From: Streptomyces gossypii
GTDB lineage: Bacteria > Actinomycetota > Actinomycetes > Streptomycetales > Streptomycetaceae
NCBI RefSeq assembly: GCF_025165795.1
Contig: NZ_JAJAGO010000007.1
Location: forward strand, 209,034-273,033
Reading direction: 5' to 3'
DNA: 64,000 nt
The notes under the pieces were generated by a model. The model ran no database searches and was not told the origin of the DNA. It was given only the letters and a program-made list of their open reading frames with translations. A program made the translations under genes and the position numbers. Shown one piece after another: positions 51,365-59,068 of the stretch; position 1 is the first letter of the stretch, and every line of letters begins with the position of its first letter.

Positions 51365-52284
51365 AGGGCGAACTCCGTGGCGAACCACTGGAGTTCGTCG
51401 CGTTCGCAGGCACTGTCGATGAAGACGAAGCGATGGCGCAGGCTGAGGGCCTCCCCGGGGGCGAGCTTGATCTCGGTGTCGTACGCCGGTGAGGCGTTCA
51501 GGCAGGCGAAGGGCTCGCTGCGCGCGAACCACTTCAGTGGCACGGAGGCGGACGACGTACCGGCGAGGGCGAGGACGGTGCCTGCGCCGTCGGTGTCGTC
51601 GTGTTCCCCGCTGATCGCCGCCCACGCCGCCTCGGCGCCCATGACGGCATCGCCCTCGTGCCCGCCGGCCGCGCGGAGAGCCGCACCGGTCCACGAGCGG
51701 GGCCCGCGCCAGAAAAGCCCGGTGTAGCCAGCGTTCGGCCGCCCGTGCGTGGTGGGGCTGCCCATCCGCAGGGGTTCCGTGTGCACGTTGGTGAGATCGG
51801 TGGCGAAGTCCAGGGCCCACACTCCGCGTGCGAGGTCCGCGCTGTGGAAGCGCAGGCTGCGCCTCTCGTCCATCCATGTCCCGCCGGTGGAGGAGATCCA
51901 GTCCAGCTGGTGGCGGATGGACACCTGCGTCCCTTGGCTGTCGCAGGTGTCGAAGACGTTGTGCTGCTGACTTCCGTGGTTGTTCCGCCAGACGTATCCG
52001 TGGCCCGGGGCGCCCTGTTCGAAGGTCGGTCCGCCCCAGAAGTTGTCGCCGGACAGGTGCGACCAGGTCAACTGCAGGCCCTTGTGCCAGCGGTGGTCCC
52101 AAGGGCGGTAGACACTCACGGGCGCACCGGAGAGGGTCCTGATCGGGTGCAGATAGGGCTTGGGGGACTCCTCGTCGGGGGTGTCCGGCCGGTAGACGTA
52201 CTGGGCGATGTCGGTGCCGGCGACCGTGACGGTCAGCTCGGTCTCATCGTCGCTGCGCCGCGTCCCGAAGAGTGCGTCAGGCAT
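51361..52284 (-). CDS. DUF6807 (PmoA-annotated) family protein
   Basis: A 307-residue protein of the DUF6807 family, which databases often label methane oxygenase PmoA although it is not related to particulate methane monooxygenase. Landmarks are PYLHPIRTLSGAPVSVYRPW, DHRWHKGLQLTWSHLSGDNF WGG (broken here for length) and the later GYTGLFWRGPRSW. The fold is probably a galactose-mutarotase-like beta sandwich. It has no signal peptide. ATG 52284 overlaps the Gfo/Idh stop by 8 bp. It usually travels with Gfo/Idh dehydrogenases in carbohydrate loci, so a role on an intracellular sugar is likely; activity unknown. Confidence 0.8.
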   Translation of the reverse strand: MPDALFGTRRSDDETELTVTVAGTDIAQYVYRPDTPDEESPKPYLHPIRTLSGAPVSVYRPWDHRWHKGLQLTWSHLSGDNFWGGPTFEQGAPGHGYVWRNNHGSQQHNVFDTCDSQGTQVSIRHQLDWISSTGGTWMDERRSLRFHSADLARGVWALDFATDLTNVHTEPLRMGSPTTHGRPNAGYTGLFWRGPRSWTGAALRAAGGHEGDAVMGAEAAWAAISGEHDDTDGAGTVLALAGTSSASVPLKWFARSEPFACLNASPAYDTEIKLAPGEALSLRHRFVFIDSACERDELQWFATEFAL

Positions 52285-53404
52285 GGAGCGCCTCCTCACC
52301 GGTGCGGGCTCGGGCGGCAGTCTCCGGATCGCCGTTCATGGAGTGGTAGTAGGGGTTGTCGGGTGTGAGCGTCTCGGGCGTGACGGGACGGCCGCCGGCG
52401 GCCGACTCGTAGAGGGCGGCGATGAAGGCGAGCACGCGCCTGCCGTCCGCTCCGCTTGCCTCCGGGCGCTGACCGGCCCGTAGGTCCCGCAACAGCAGGC
52501 CCAGTTGGGCGGTGTGCGAGCTGGCCTCGTTCTCCTTCGGCGCGCCCAGGAGTTCGGGCGTGTGGTCCGCCCGGTGGGGGGCGGGCGTCCATGTCCAGTT
52601 GCTGTTGTCGTAGCCGTAGAGGTGGCTCAACTCGACGGTGGCCTCGGGGAAGTCGAAGCGGAGATAGCTGGTTTGGCGGGGAGAGAGCACGCTGTTGATG
52701 ACCGAGACCATGGCTCCGGAGGCGAAGCGGACCAGCGCCATGGAGACATCCTCGGTTTCCACCGCGCGGGCGAGCGTCGCGGCGGAGGCGCGGACTTCGG
52801 TCCACTCCCCCATGACGGCGAGCATCATGTCCATCTGGTGGATGCCGTGGCCCATCGCCGGGCCACCGCCTTCGCTCTGCCAGGTGCCGCGCCAGGGCAC
52901 TTCGTAGTAGGCGTCGTCGCGGTACCACAGGGTGTGGCAGACGCCGACGAGAGGCACTCCGAGGGTGCCGGCGCGGATGTGTTCTCGCAGAGCGCGGGCT
53001 CCGGAGCCGAAGCGGTGCTGGAAGACGTAGGAGACGTAGGGCCCGCCTTCGCGTTCATGCGCGGCGATCTCGTCGTACTCGGCGACGGAGAGAGTGGGCG
53101 GCTTCTCGCACCATACGGAGACTCCGGCGTCCAGGCAGGCGATCACCGCGTCGCGGTGCGCGAAGGGCGGCGTGCAGACCACGACCAGATCAGGGCGCTC
53201 TGTGGTGAGCATGCTGCTCAGGTCGCTGTGCGCTGCCGCGATCTTCCATTTGGCGGCGAAGTCCTGGGCTCGTTCTTCGTCGACGTCCAGGACGGCGGTG
53301 ACCGTCACTTCGTGCTGGGCGAGGAGAGCCGGCATGTGGATGCCGTCGGCGATGTTTCCGGCGCCGACGATCGCCACCGCGATCGGCTGGTCCGACTTGG
53401 GCAT
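52277..53404 (-). CDS. Gfo/Idh/MocA-family oxidoreductase
   Basis: A 375-residue NAD(P)-dependent sugar oxidoreductase. The N-terminal Rossmann domain starts VAIVGAGNIADGIHMPALLA, and the catalytic-lysine motif is CEKPPTLSVAEYDEIA (family EKP). The C-terminal alpha/beta domain has GGGPAMGHGIHQMDMMLAVM with the expected aspartate and histidine. It is first in an operon with DUF6807 and cupin genes and sits 132 bp from a GTGATCGATCAC operator. The divergence and regulator context indicate oxidation or epimerisation of a pectin-derived sugar or uronate. ATG 53404 follows AAGGAAGACTCCC. Confidence 0.9.
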   Translation of the reverse strand: MPKSDQPIAVAIVGAGNIADGIHMPALLAQHEVTVTAVLDVDEERAQDFAAKWKIAAAHSDLSSMLTTERPDLVVVCTPPFAHRDAVIACLDAGVSVWCEKPPTLSVAEYDEIAAHEREGGPYVSYVFQHRFGSGARALREHIRAGTLGVPLVGVCHTLWYRDDAYYEVPWRGTWQSEGGGPAMGHGIHQMDMMLAVMGEWTEVRASAATLARAVETEDVSMALVRFASGAMVSVINSVLSPRQTSYLRFDFPEATVELSHLYGYDNSNWTWTPAPHRADHTPELLGAPKENEASSHTAQLGLLLRDLRAGQRPEASGADGRRVLAFIAALYESAAGGRPVTPETLTPDNPYYHSMNGDPETAARARTGEEALHA

Positions 53405-53535
53405 GGGAGTCTTCCTTGCGGCTGGTCTGGGCGGGGGGAGAGAGAAGCGCAGGCTGACGAGGGCCACGGCGGGCGGGCGAAGGGCTCGAAGGAGAGAAGC
53501 GGCTCGCCGTCCACATGCGGGGCCATCAGCAAAAT

Positions 53536-53549
53536 AGTGATCGATCACC
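53536..53549. promoter_or_regulatory. LacI-type operator before Gfo/Idh operon
   Basis: AGTGATCGATCACC contains the perfect 12-bp palindrome GTGATCGATCAC (53537-53548). The same core recurs at 54704-54715 before the LacI gene itself. A degenerate half (GGTGATCGCTC, near 53570) lies alongside. The matching pair makes the adjacent LacI protein the likely ligand. Confidence 0.75.
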
Positions 53550-53590
53550 TTTCGCGTCAATAGCTATGCGGTGATCGCTCTTCAGCACCG

Positions 53591-54619
53591 TCAGCGGGGA
53601 GCGGGCCCGCTGGAGCCGCGCGGGATCAGCCTGAAGAGTTCATCGATATGCACGGCCGGCTGGGGCCTGCCGTCGATCAACGCCAGCAGCGACAGCATGG
53701 CCCGCCGCCCCAGCTCCTCACGGTCGCTGCTCACCGTGGAGATGGTCGGCGAGAAGTACTGCGTGAACTGCTCGTTGTCCCAGCCGAAGACGCTGATCGC
53801 CTCAGGGACGCGGACACCGCGGTCCTGGAAGCCCCGGAGAACTCCCATCGCCACGTAGTCGTTGGCCGCGAACACCGCCGTCACCCCTGAATTCGCAGGC
53901 AGATCCCGGGCCGCCTCATATCCGGAACGCACCGACCAGTCCCCGTCGACGACGCCGAAGGACTCGAGTCCGAGTTTCGCGATCGTGTCCACATAGACGT
54001 CACGCCGGTTGCGTGCGGACGCCCAGTCCGGGGATCCGGCGACATGCAGGAAGCACCGATGGCCCAGGCCGGCAAGGTGACGGATGATCTCCTCGGTGAA
54101 ACGCCCGTCCGCGAGCTGACCGCGGGAGCGCATGTTGTCGTCGTACTCGCCGTACACGAGCACGGGCTTGGGTGCGCCGCCCGCCTCCGCTCCCAGTCGC
54201 GCCAGCGGAGCGAACGACAACAGCCCTTCCGCACGGCCGGACTCCAGCAGCGCCAGCGCGCCCTCGGCACGCCGGGACTCGTCACCCTCGAGCCCGAGGA
54301 CATCGGTCGTATAGCCCGCTTCGTGAGCAGCGGCGGCCGCTCCCCGGAGGACCGGAACAGGAACAAAACTCGTCAGCTCCGGAAGCACGACGGCAATGCG
54401 GTGGGAACGGCGCGTCCTCATGGAGCGAGCGATGAGATCCGGCTGGTAATCCAGCTCCGCAATAGCCCGGTCGATCTTCTCCCGGGTCACGGGTTTCATT
54501 CCTGTGGTGCCCTTGAGGTAGCGCGAAACGGTCTGGTGGGACACTCCGGCCAGCCGGGCGACCTCCCAGATGGTGGGCCGCTTCTTCCCCGCACCCGCGG
54601 GAGCCGTGCTGTCTGTCAT
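53591..54619 (-). CDS. LacI-family transcriptional regulator
   Basis: A 342-residue repressor. The N-terminal LacI HTH is PTIWEVARLAGVSHQTVSRY followed by the hinge region LDYQPDLIARSMRTRRSHRI. The C-terminal periplasmic-binding-like sensor includes LLSFAPLARLGAEAGG, AVFAANDYVAMGVLRGFQDR and ISVFGWDNEQFTQYFSPTIS. ATG 54619 follows CGAGGAGAGCC. AGTGATCGATCAC sites lie before both its own gene and the Gfo/Idh operon, so it likely represses both. The inducer should be a rhamnogalacturonan breakdown product. Confidence 0.92.
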   Translation of the reverse strand: MTDSTAPAGAGKKRPTIWEVARLAGVSHQTVSRYLKGTTGMKPVTREKIDRAIAELDYQPDLIARSMRTRRSHRIAVVLPELTSFVPVPVLRGAAAAAHEAGYTTDVLGLEGDESRRAEGALALLESGRAEGLLSFAPLARLGAEAGGAPKPVLVYGEYDDNMRSRGQLADGRFTEEIIRHLAGLGHRCFLHVAGSPDWASARNRRDVYVDTIAKLGLESFGVVDGDWSVRSGYEAARDLPANSGVTAVFAANDYVAMGVLRGFQDRGVRVPEAISVFGWDNEQFTQYFSPTISTVSSDREELGRRAMLSLLALIDGRPQPAVHIDELFRLIPRGSSGPAPR

Positions 54620-54702
54620 GGCTCTCCTCGACACCTTCCGCCGCAGCGATCCGCACAGGGACACCTACCCCCTCCAGAGGATAGAGCGCTCAGCGCACCG
54701 AA

Positions 54703-54716
54703 AGTGATCGATCACT
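54703..54716. promoter_or_regulatory. LacI autoregulatory operator
   Basis: AGTGATCGATCACT is a perfect 14-bp palindrome, 84 bp upstream of the LacI ATG and about 110 bp upstream of the divergent GH28 start. It shares its 12-bp core with the site before the Gfo/Idh operon. Confidence 0.78.
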
Positions 54717-54727
54717 ACCGCAGGAGT

Positions 54728-54797
54728 TAAAGCGCTTCCACCTCAGGCCGTTGACGATCAGCGAAGCTGCCGCCATCCTGGGGCTAAAGCGCTTACA
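54728..54797. promoter_or_regulatory. Two TAAAGCGCTTMCA boxes before GH28 gene
   Basis: TAAAGCGCTTCCA (54728-54740) and TAAAGCGCTTACA (54785-54797) share the palindromic core AAGCGCTT and are 57 bp apart, the second 30 bp before the GH28 start. Similar boxes occur before PL26 and the ABC permease, but with a different core from the GTGATCGATCAC sites. The core is typical of LacI-family operators, so a second LacI-type regulator outside the window is likely. Confidence 0.7.
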
Positions 54798-54826
54798 TAG
54801 CCTTGGGTTCGACCTCAAGGGGACAA

Positions 54827-56425
54827 TTGACTGCCACCGGCCCAGACACCAGCGCCGCCGAAGATCCGTCCGCCCCGGCGGCACCACACCTGTTCTCGCC
54901 TCCCGCCGCGCGTACGCAAGGCAGCATCGCGCTCCTGTGGGACAAGCCGCCCGCGTGGCAGCACGTCGACCGCTACGAACTGCTCCTCGACGGAAAGCTC
55001 GTGGGGAGCACCTCCGCCACCGACTACACCGCGCGCGACCTGGCACCCGGGCGCATGTACTCGGCCTGCGTGCGCGCCGTGCTGCGCGGCGGCGCGGTCT
55101 CCGCGCACAGCGAACCGGTCCGCGTCTCCACCGCGGCGGCCGGAGCGGTCCTGGAGGTGACCGCGTTCGGCGCCATCGGCGACGGCGAGACGCTCAACAC
55201 GGCCGCGATCCAGACAGCGGTCGACTCCTGCCCACCGGGCGGTACGGTGCGGGTGCCCCGGGGCGTGTTCCGCACCGGAGCCCTGTTCCTCAAGAGCGAT
55301 ATGACGCTCCTCGTCGACGAGGGCGGCGTCGTCCTGGGCAGCGGCGACCCCGCCGACTATCCGGAGGTGCTCTGCCGCTGGGAGGGCCGGGAGGTCCCGA
55401 GCTACGCCAGTCTGGTCAACGCGGGCACCCTTGGCGGCCCGCCGCTGGTCAACGTCACGATCGCCGGCCGCGGCACGATCGACGCCTCCGGCAGCCTGCT
55501 GCGGCCCAGGGAACTGGCGGAGGCGGTCGGCGCGCCCGGCCGTGCGCTTGCCTTCCGCAACGTCGAGGGCGTCTACCTGCTCGACGTCACGGTGCGGCAC
55601 TCCCCCGCCTGGTGCGTCCACTTCATCTACTGCGACGGCGTCAGCGTCAACCACGTCCAGGTGCACACCAAGTACGACGCGGACGGGATTCCGTATCCCG
55701 GCATCGTCAACGGCGACGGCATCAACCCGGACTCATCGAGCCACGTGTACCTCTTCGACACCCTGATCGCCAGCCAGGACGACTGCATAGCGGTCAAGTC
55801 CGGCTGCGGCACCGACGGTCGGCGCGTCAACCGGCCCTCGGAGAACATCCGAATCACCAACTGCCGCTTCCGCAGCGGTTTCGGTGTGGCGATCGGCAGC
55901 GAGATGTCCGGCGGGGTGCGCAACGTACTGGTGCGGGACTGCACCTTCGAGGGCGTCTACAGCCTCGCGAGCGTCAAGGCGCCCCGCGGCCGCGGATCCG
56001 TCGTCGAGAACGTGCGCTTCGAGGACATCACGTACACCAACCACAGCCCGGAGCACACGGACGGCAAGTGGTTCCGCGGCGCGGTCAACATCGACCAGTT
56101 CTACAGCCACGATCTCGTCGACGCCCGCACGAAGGCCGGGCTCGACGAGAGCACACCCGCCGTCCGGGACGTGACGTTCCGCCGGATCACCCTGGAGACC
56201 GTAGCGGGCAACGCGATCCACCTCACCGGGCTGCCGGAGCGCAGTCTCGAGAACATCCGCCTGATCGACATCTGCGCCGTCGGACGTTACGGCCTCAAGG
56301 CTACACACGTCACCGGTCTGCTCCTGGAGAACGTCGATGTCCGCTCCCGCGAGGACGCCGACTACGTCCTGCGGGACGTCACGGAGCTCACCGTCGCGCC
56401 TCGCGATGCGGGCCGAGACCACTGA
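54827..56425 (+). CDS. GH28-family glycosidase (pectin/rhamnogalacturonan exo-hydrolase type)
   Basis: About 532 residues. An N-terminal fibronectin-III-like domain (IALLWDKPPAWQHVDRYELL) precedes a right-handed parallel beta-helix of GH28. Expected catalytic aspartates are present (VNGDGINPDSS and SQDDCIAVKSG). The usual catalytic-region Gly-His-Gly is replaced by SGFGVAIGSEMSGGVRNV, so the family histidine is absent; KAPRGRGSVVENVRFEDI is conserved. No signal peptide is seen, suggesting a cytoplasmic enzyme acting on imported oligosaccharides. The start is probably TTG 54827 (AAGGGG upstream); TTG 54803 is an alternative. Operators at 54728-54797 indicate pectin-responsive control. Confidence 0.85.
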   Translation: MTATGPDTSAAEDPSAPAAPHLFSPPAARTQGSIALLWDKPPAWQHVDRYELLLDGKLVGSTSATDYTARDLAPGRMYSACVRAVLRGGAVSAHSEPVRVSTAAAGAVLEVTAFGAIGDGETLNTAAIQTAVDSCPPGGTVRVPRGVFRTGALFLKSDMTLLVDEGGVVLGSGDPADYPEVLCRWEGREVPSYASLVNAGTLGGPPLVNVTIAGRGTIDASGSLLRPRELAEAVGAPGRALAFRNVEGVYLLDVTVRHSPAWCVHFIYCDGVSVNHVQVHTKYDADGIPYPGIVNGDGINPDSSSHVYLFDTLIASQDDCIAVKSGCGTDGRRVNRPSENIRITNCRFRSGFGVAIGSEMSGGVRNVLVRDCTFEGVYSLASVKAPRGRGSVVENVRFEDITYTNHSPEHTDGKWFRGAVNIDQFYSHDLVDARTKAGLDESTPAVRDVTFRRITLETVAGNAIHLTGLPERSLENIRLIDICAVGRYGLKATHVTGLLLENVDVRSREDADYVLRDVTELTVAPRDAGRDH

Positions 56426-56478
56426 CGGGCACCAGCCCGGCCCTGCCACTCAACCGCTGAAGAAGACAGGAGACGAGC

Positions 56479-57534
56479 ATGGTTTCAGCAAGCGCTTTCC
56501 GAAGGGGTGCCGTCGGTACGGCACTACTGAGCGCGGCATTCAGCAGCGTACTCACCGGCCCCGCCCAGGCTGACTCCGGCAACCGGCCGGGGCTGCCGGA
56601 AGAATGCCGGGGCAGCGCACCCGTCGTGTGCCACTTCGACGTACCCCCGGGCGACTACCAGGTAAAGGCGCTGATCGGCGGGAAGACCGCAGGCAGCACC
56701 GGCATCTCGGCGGAGATGTACCGTGGGATGCTCGCCGAGACTCCCACCGAGGCGGGTCAGCGGCTCCGTCGCAGCTTCACGGTGAACGTACGGGAGCCCG
56801 AGGGCCAGCCGACGAAGAACGAAGAGGGCGGCCCGGGCCTGGAGTTGCGGTTCGAGGGGAAGGCGCCCCGCCTGTCCGAGCTGCACGTCACCCCCGCGCG
56901 CAAGGTCCCGCGGCTGTTCCTCATCGGTGACTCGACGGTCTGTGACCAGGGCGGCGACGGGAGATACGCCGGCTGGGGCCAGCACCTGCCGCAGTTCCTC
57001 AAGCGCGGGGGCTCGGTCGCCAACTACGCCGACTCCGGCGAGGGTACGGGGAGCTACCTGGCCAAGCCCGAGCTCTTCGACAACGTCGAATCACGGGTGC
57101 GGCGGGGCGATGTGGTCCTCATCCAGCTCGCTCACAACGACAAGCAGACGACAGCCGGGGAATATCGGAGCCGGCTGACGGAGATGGCCGAGCGGATATC
57201 CGCGAAGGGCGGCCGGCCGGTGTTCGTGACACCGACCGTGCGCCGGTGGTTCAACGACGACGGCACCCTCCAGCCCACCGGTCTCCACGTCACCGGCCAG
57301 GCGAACCTCCCCGACGAGATGCGCTCCCTCGCAGACGACCTGGACCTCCCGGTCATCGACCTGACCGCCCTGACGCAGCAGGTCGTCGAGAGCCTGGGCG
57401 AGCAGGCGTCCAAGGACCTCTATGTGGAGGGCGACTCGACGCACACGGACCCCGGAGGGGCGACGGAGTTCGCCGCCCTCGTCGCCGAGGAACTGCGGAG
57501 TCAGAGGCTGCTGCCCGCACGCCTCTTCCGCTGA
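56479..57534 (+). CDS. Rhamnogalacturonan acetylesterase (SGNH, CE12-like)
   Basis: A 351-residue secreted esterase that would remove acetyl groups from rhamnogalacturonan. The signal peptide is RRGAVGTALLSAAFSSVLTG with cleavage after AQA. An N-terminal beta-sandwich (about 45-140) precedes the SGNH hydrolase: block I LFLIGDSTVCDQGG (nucleophile serine), block III IQLAHNDKQ, and block V DSTHTDPGGATEFA with the catalytic Asp-His pair. ATG 56479 follows CAGGAGACGAGC, 53 bp after the GH28 stop, and the two are probably cotranscribed. Confidence 0.9.
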   Translation: MVSASAFRRGAVGTALLSAAFSSVLTGPAQADSGNRPGLPEECRGSAPVVCHFDVPPGDYQVKALIGGKTAGSTGISAEMYRGMLAETPTEAGQRLRRSFTVNVREPEGQPTKNEEGGPGLELRFEGKAPRLSELHVTPARKVPRLFLIGDSTVCDQGGDGRYAGWGQHLPQFLKRGGSVANYADSGEGTGSYLAKPELFDNVESRVRRGDVVLIQLAHNDKQTTAGEYRSRLTEMAERISAKGGRPVFVTPTVRRWFNDDGTLQPTGLHVTGQANLPDEMRSLADDLDLPVIDLTALTQQVVESLGEQASKDLYVEGDSTHTDPGGATEFAALVAEELRSQRLLPARLFR

Positions 57535-57824
57535 GTGTGCGGCATCCCTTGAGCTTCCCCTGAGCTCTGCTGAGTCCTTGCCCCAGTTGCCTCAGGGGGC
57601 TCTTCCCCGCGTGTGCTCCGCGAGCTCGTGACGTACTTCGGGGCGATGCCCGGGGAACTGCCGTCAGCTTTCGGCGGTCTGCGGTGCCGCAGGGCTTCGT
57701 CCGCACAGAGTTCGCAGAACCTATGTCGCACCCCGAGGCCAAGGCCCGGATGCTGGACACGATGGGCAAGATTGCGTCGTGCGTCCCACCGGCCAAGGTC
57801 AGGGCGTGTCTCACCTCTCAGCTC
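57535..57824. other. Intergenic stretch with a possible SDR-like scrap
   Basis: Between convergent genes. A plus-strand frame around 57684-57800 encodes GFVRTEFAEPMSHPEAKARM and nearby residues, which faintly resembles the C-terminal part of a short-chain dehydrogenase, but no start, Rossmann motif or continuation exists. No clear terminator hairpin is visible. Confidence 0.35.
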
Positions 57825-58955
57825 TCAGTCCCGGGGGACGGTTCCGCAGGACGACCTGATGTTCAGGCACGGCTGGAGCAGGAGTTGGCGGACGGGGACG
57901 GCCTGCGGGTCCGGCGCGCCGAGCCGGTCCAGCAGCATTCTCGCGGCCTGCTCGCCGAGCTCGTGCTTGGGAGGCGCCATCGCGGTCAGCGGTACGTCGG
58001 CCAGTGAGGCGATCTCGTCGTCGTACGCGATCAGCGCCAGGTCCTCGGGGGTGCGGAGCCCGCGCAGGCGCAGACGGCGCATCAGCTCGATCGCGTCGTG
58101 GTCGGAGTGCACCAGCGCCGCCTTCGTGTGTTCGGCCAGGCACTCCTCGATGAACCGGTCGTAGTACCGCGCGGCCTCGGTGGAACCGAGCGTGGGGCGG
58201 CCGCTGTCGAGGACCGGCCCGCCGGGGGCGAGGTCGAGCCGCCGGACCGCCGCTTCGTATCCTTCCCGGAGGAGAGCCGCAGTGGGGCTGCCGTTGGTGA
58301 ACAGCGCCACGCTCTCGTGTCCCAGCTCCACGAAGTGCCGCACCGCCGCGAACGCCCCCTGCTGGTGGTCGGTCGCCACGAACTCGCAGGGTGCGAAGGG
58401 GTCGTCCGGCTGGCGCTCCATCAGTACGAAGGGCAGCCCGGTGGCCCGCAGCTGGTCGTACGTCTCCGGAGGCAGTGTGTGCCCTCCCGGGGAGGCGACG
58501 AGCAGTCCCGACGCGCCGGAGGCACCGAGTTCCTCGAGCCGTTCCGCTTCGTTGTCCTGTGCGTAGTGGCTCAGGCTGATGACGACGCGGGCACCCCGCG
58601 CGGCGGCCACGGCCTGCACCCCGGCGACCACCCGGGGGTAGTAGTACGTCGCCGAGGGGACCAGCAGCCCCAGCACGCAGCCGTCCTCCGGCGGCGCGGC
58701 CTGGGAGAGCGCACCGGAGGGCTCAACAGCCTGCCGCGGCTGGGCCTGTTGGCCCTCGGTGCGCGGCGTCGCCACCATGGCGCCGCCGCGCACCCGAGTC
58801 ACCAGGCCCTCGGTCTCCAGGTCGACCAGGTCCCGCCGGACAGTGGCGCGTGACACGCCCAGGCGCGCGGCGAGGCTGGTGACCTTCAGACCGCCGGACG
58901 CCTCCAGCTCACTGATCAGTCGCTCACGCCTCTGCGCGACAAGCATGTCGGTCAT
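57825..58955 (-). CDS. DeoR-HTH / LacI-sensor hybrid regulator
   Basis: A 376-residue regulator with a DeoR-type winged helix (QRRERLISELEASGGLKVTS, LAARLGVSRATVRRDLVDLE, then RVRGGAMVATP) joined to a LacI-type periplasmic-binding sensor domain from about residue 100 (VLGLLVPSATYYYPRVVAGV, ALVHSDHDAIELMRRLRLRG, LALIAYDDEIASLADVPLTA). This combination is a known actinomycete class for sugar control. ATG 58955 follows GAAGGCCGGAGGCC. A 17-bp dyad upstream is its probable own site. It follows PL26 on the same strand (113-bp gap) and likely controls part of the pectin locus. Confidence 0.9.
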   Translation of the reverse strand: MTDMLVAQRRERLISELEASGGLKVTSLAARLGVSRATVRRDLVDLETEGLVTRVRGGAMVATPRTEGQQAQPRQAVEPSGALSQAAPPEDGCVLGLLVPSATYYYPRVVAGVQAVAAARGARVVISLSHYAQDNEAERLEELGASGASGLLVASPGGHTLPPETYDQLRATGLPFVLMERQPDDPFAPCEFVATDHQQGAFAAVRHFVELGHESVALFTNGSPTAALLREGYEAAVRRLDLAPGGPVLDSGRPTLGSTEAARYYDRFIEECLAEHTKAALVHSDHDAIELMRRLRLRGLRTPEDLALIAYDDEIASLADVPLTAMAPPKHELGEQAARMLLDRLGAPDPQAVPVRQLLLQPCLNIRSSCGTVPRD

Positions 58956-59013
58956 GGCCTCCGGCCTTCTCCGTGAGTAGATCTTCAGCATCTTAGAGGA
59001 ATCTGAGCGATCA

Positions 59014-59030
59014 TGCTCCAGAATGGAGCA
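59014..59030. promoter_or_regulatory. Operator candidate TGCTCCA-GAA-TGGAGCA
   Basis: A perfect 7-bp-arm dyad with a 3-bp centre, 59 bp before the hybrid regulator ATG and 39 bp past the PL26 stop. It differs from the other two palindromes of the locus, so it is best assigned to autoregulation by the DeoR/LacI hybrid. Confidence 0.65.
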
Positions 59031-59068
59031 AATGAGCACAGTGCGCTGTCGCGCGAGCCGGACAGACC

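Noticed and set aside
51361..52284. Methane monooxygenase subunit
   Set aside because: The database label PmoA for this family is a misnomer; there are no membrane helices or copper ligands and the context is pectin catabolism.
57684..57800. Possible short-chain dehydrogenase remnant (GFVRTEFAEP...)
   Set aside because: Resemblance is limited to a short segment without Rossmann or catalytic motifs, so it is mentioned only as intergenic content.
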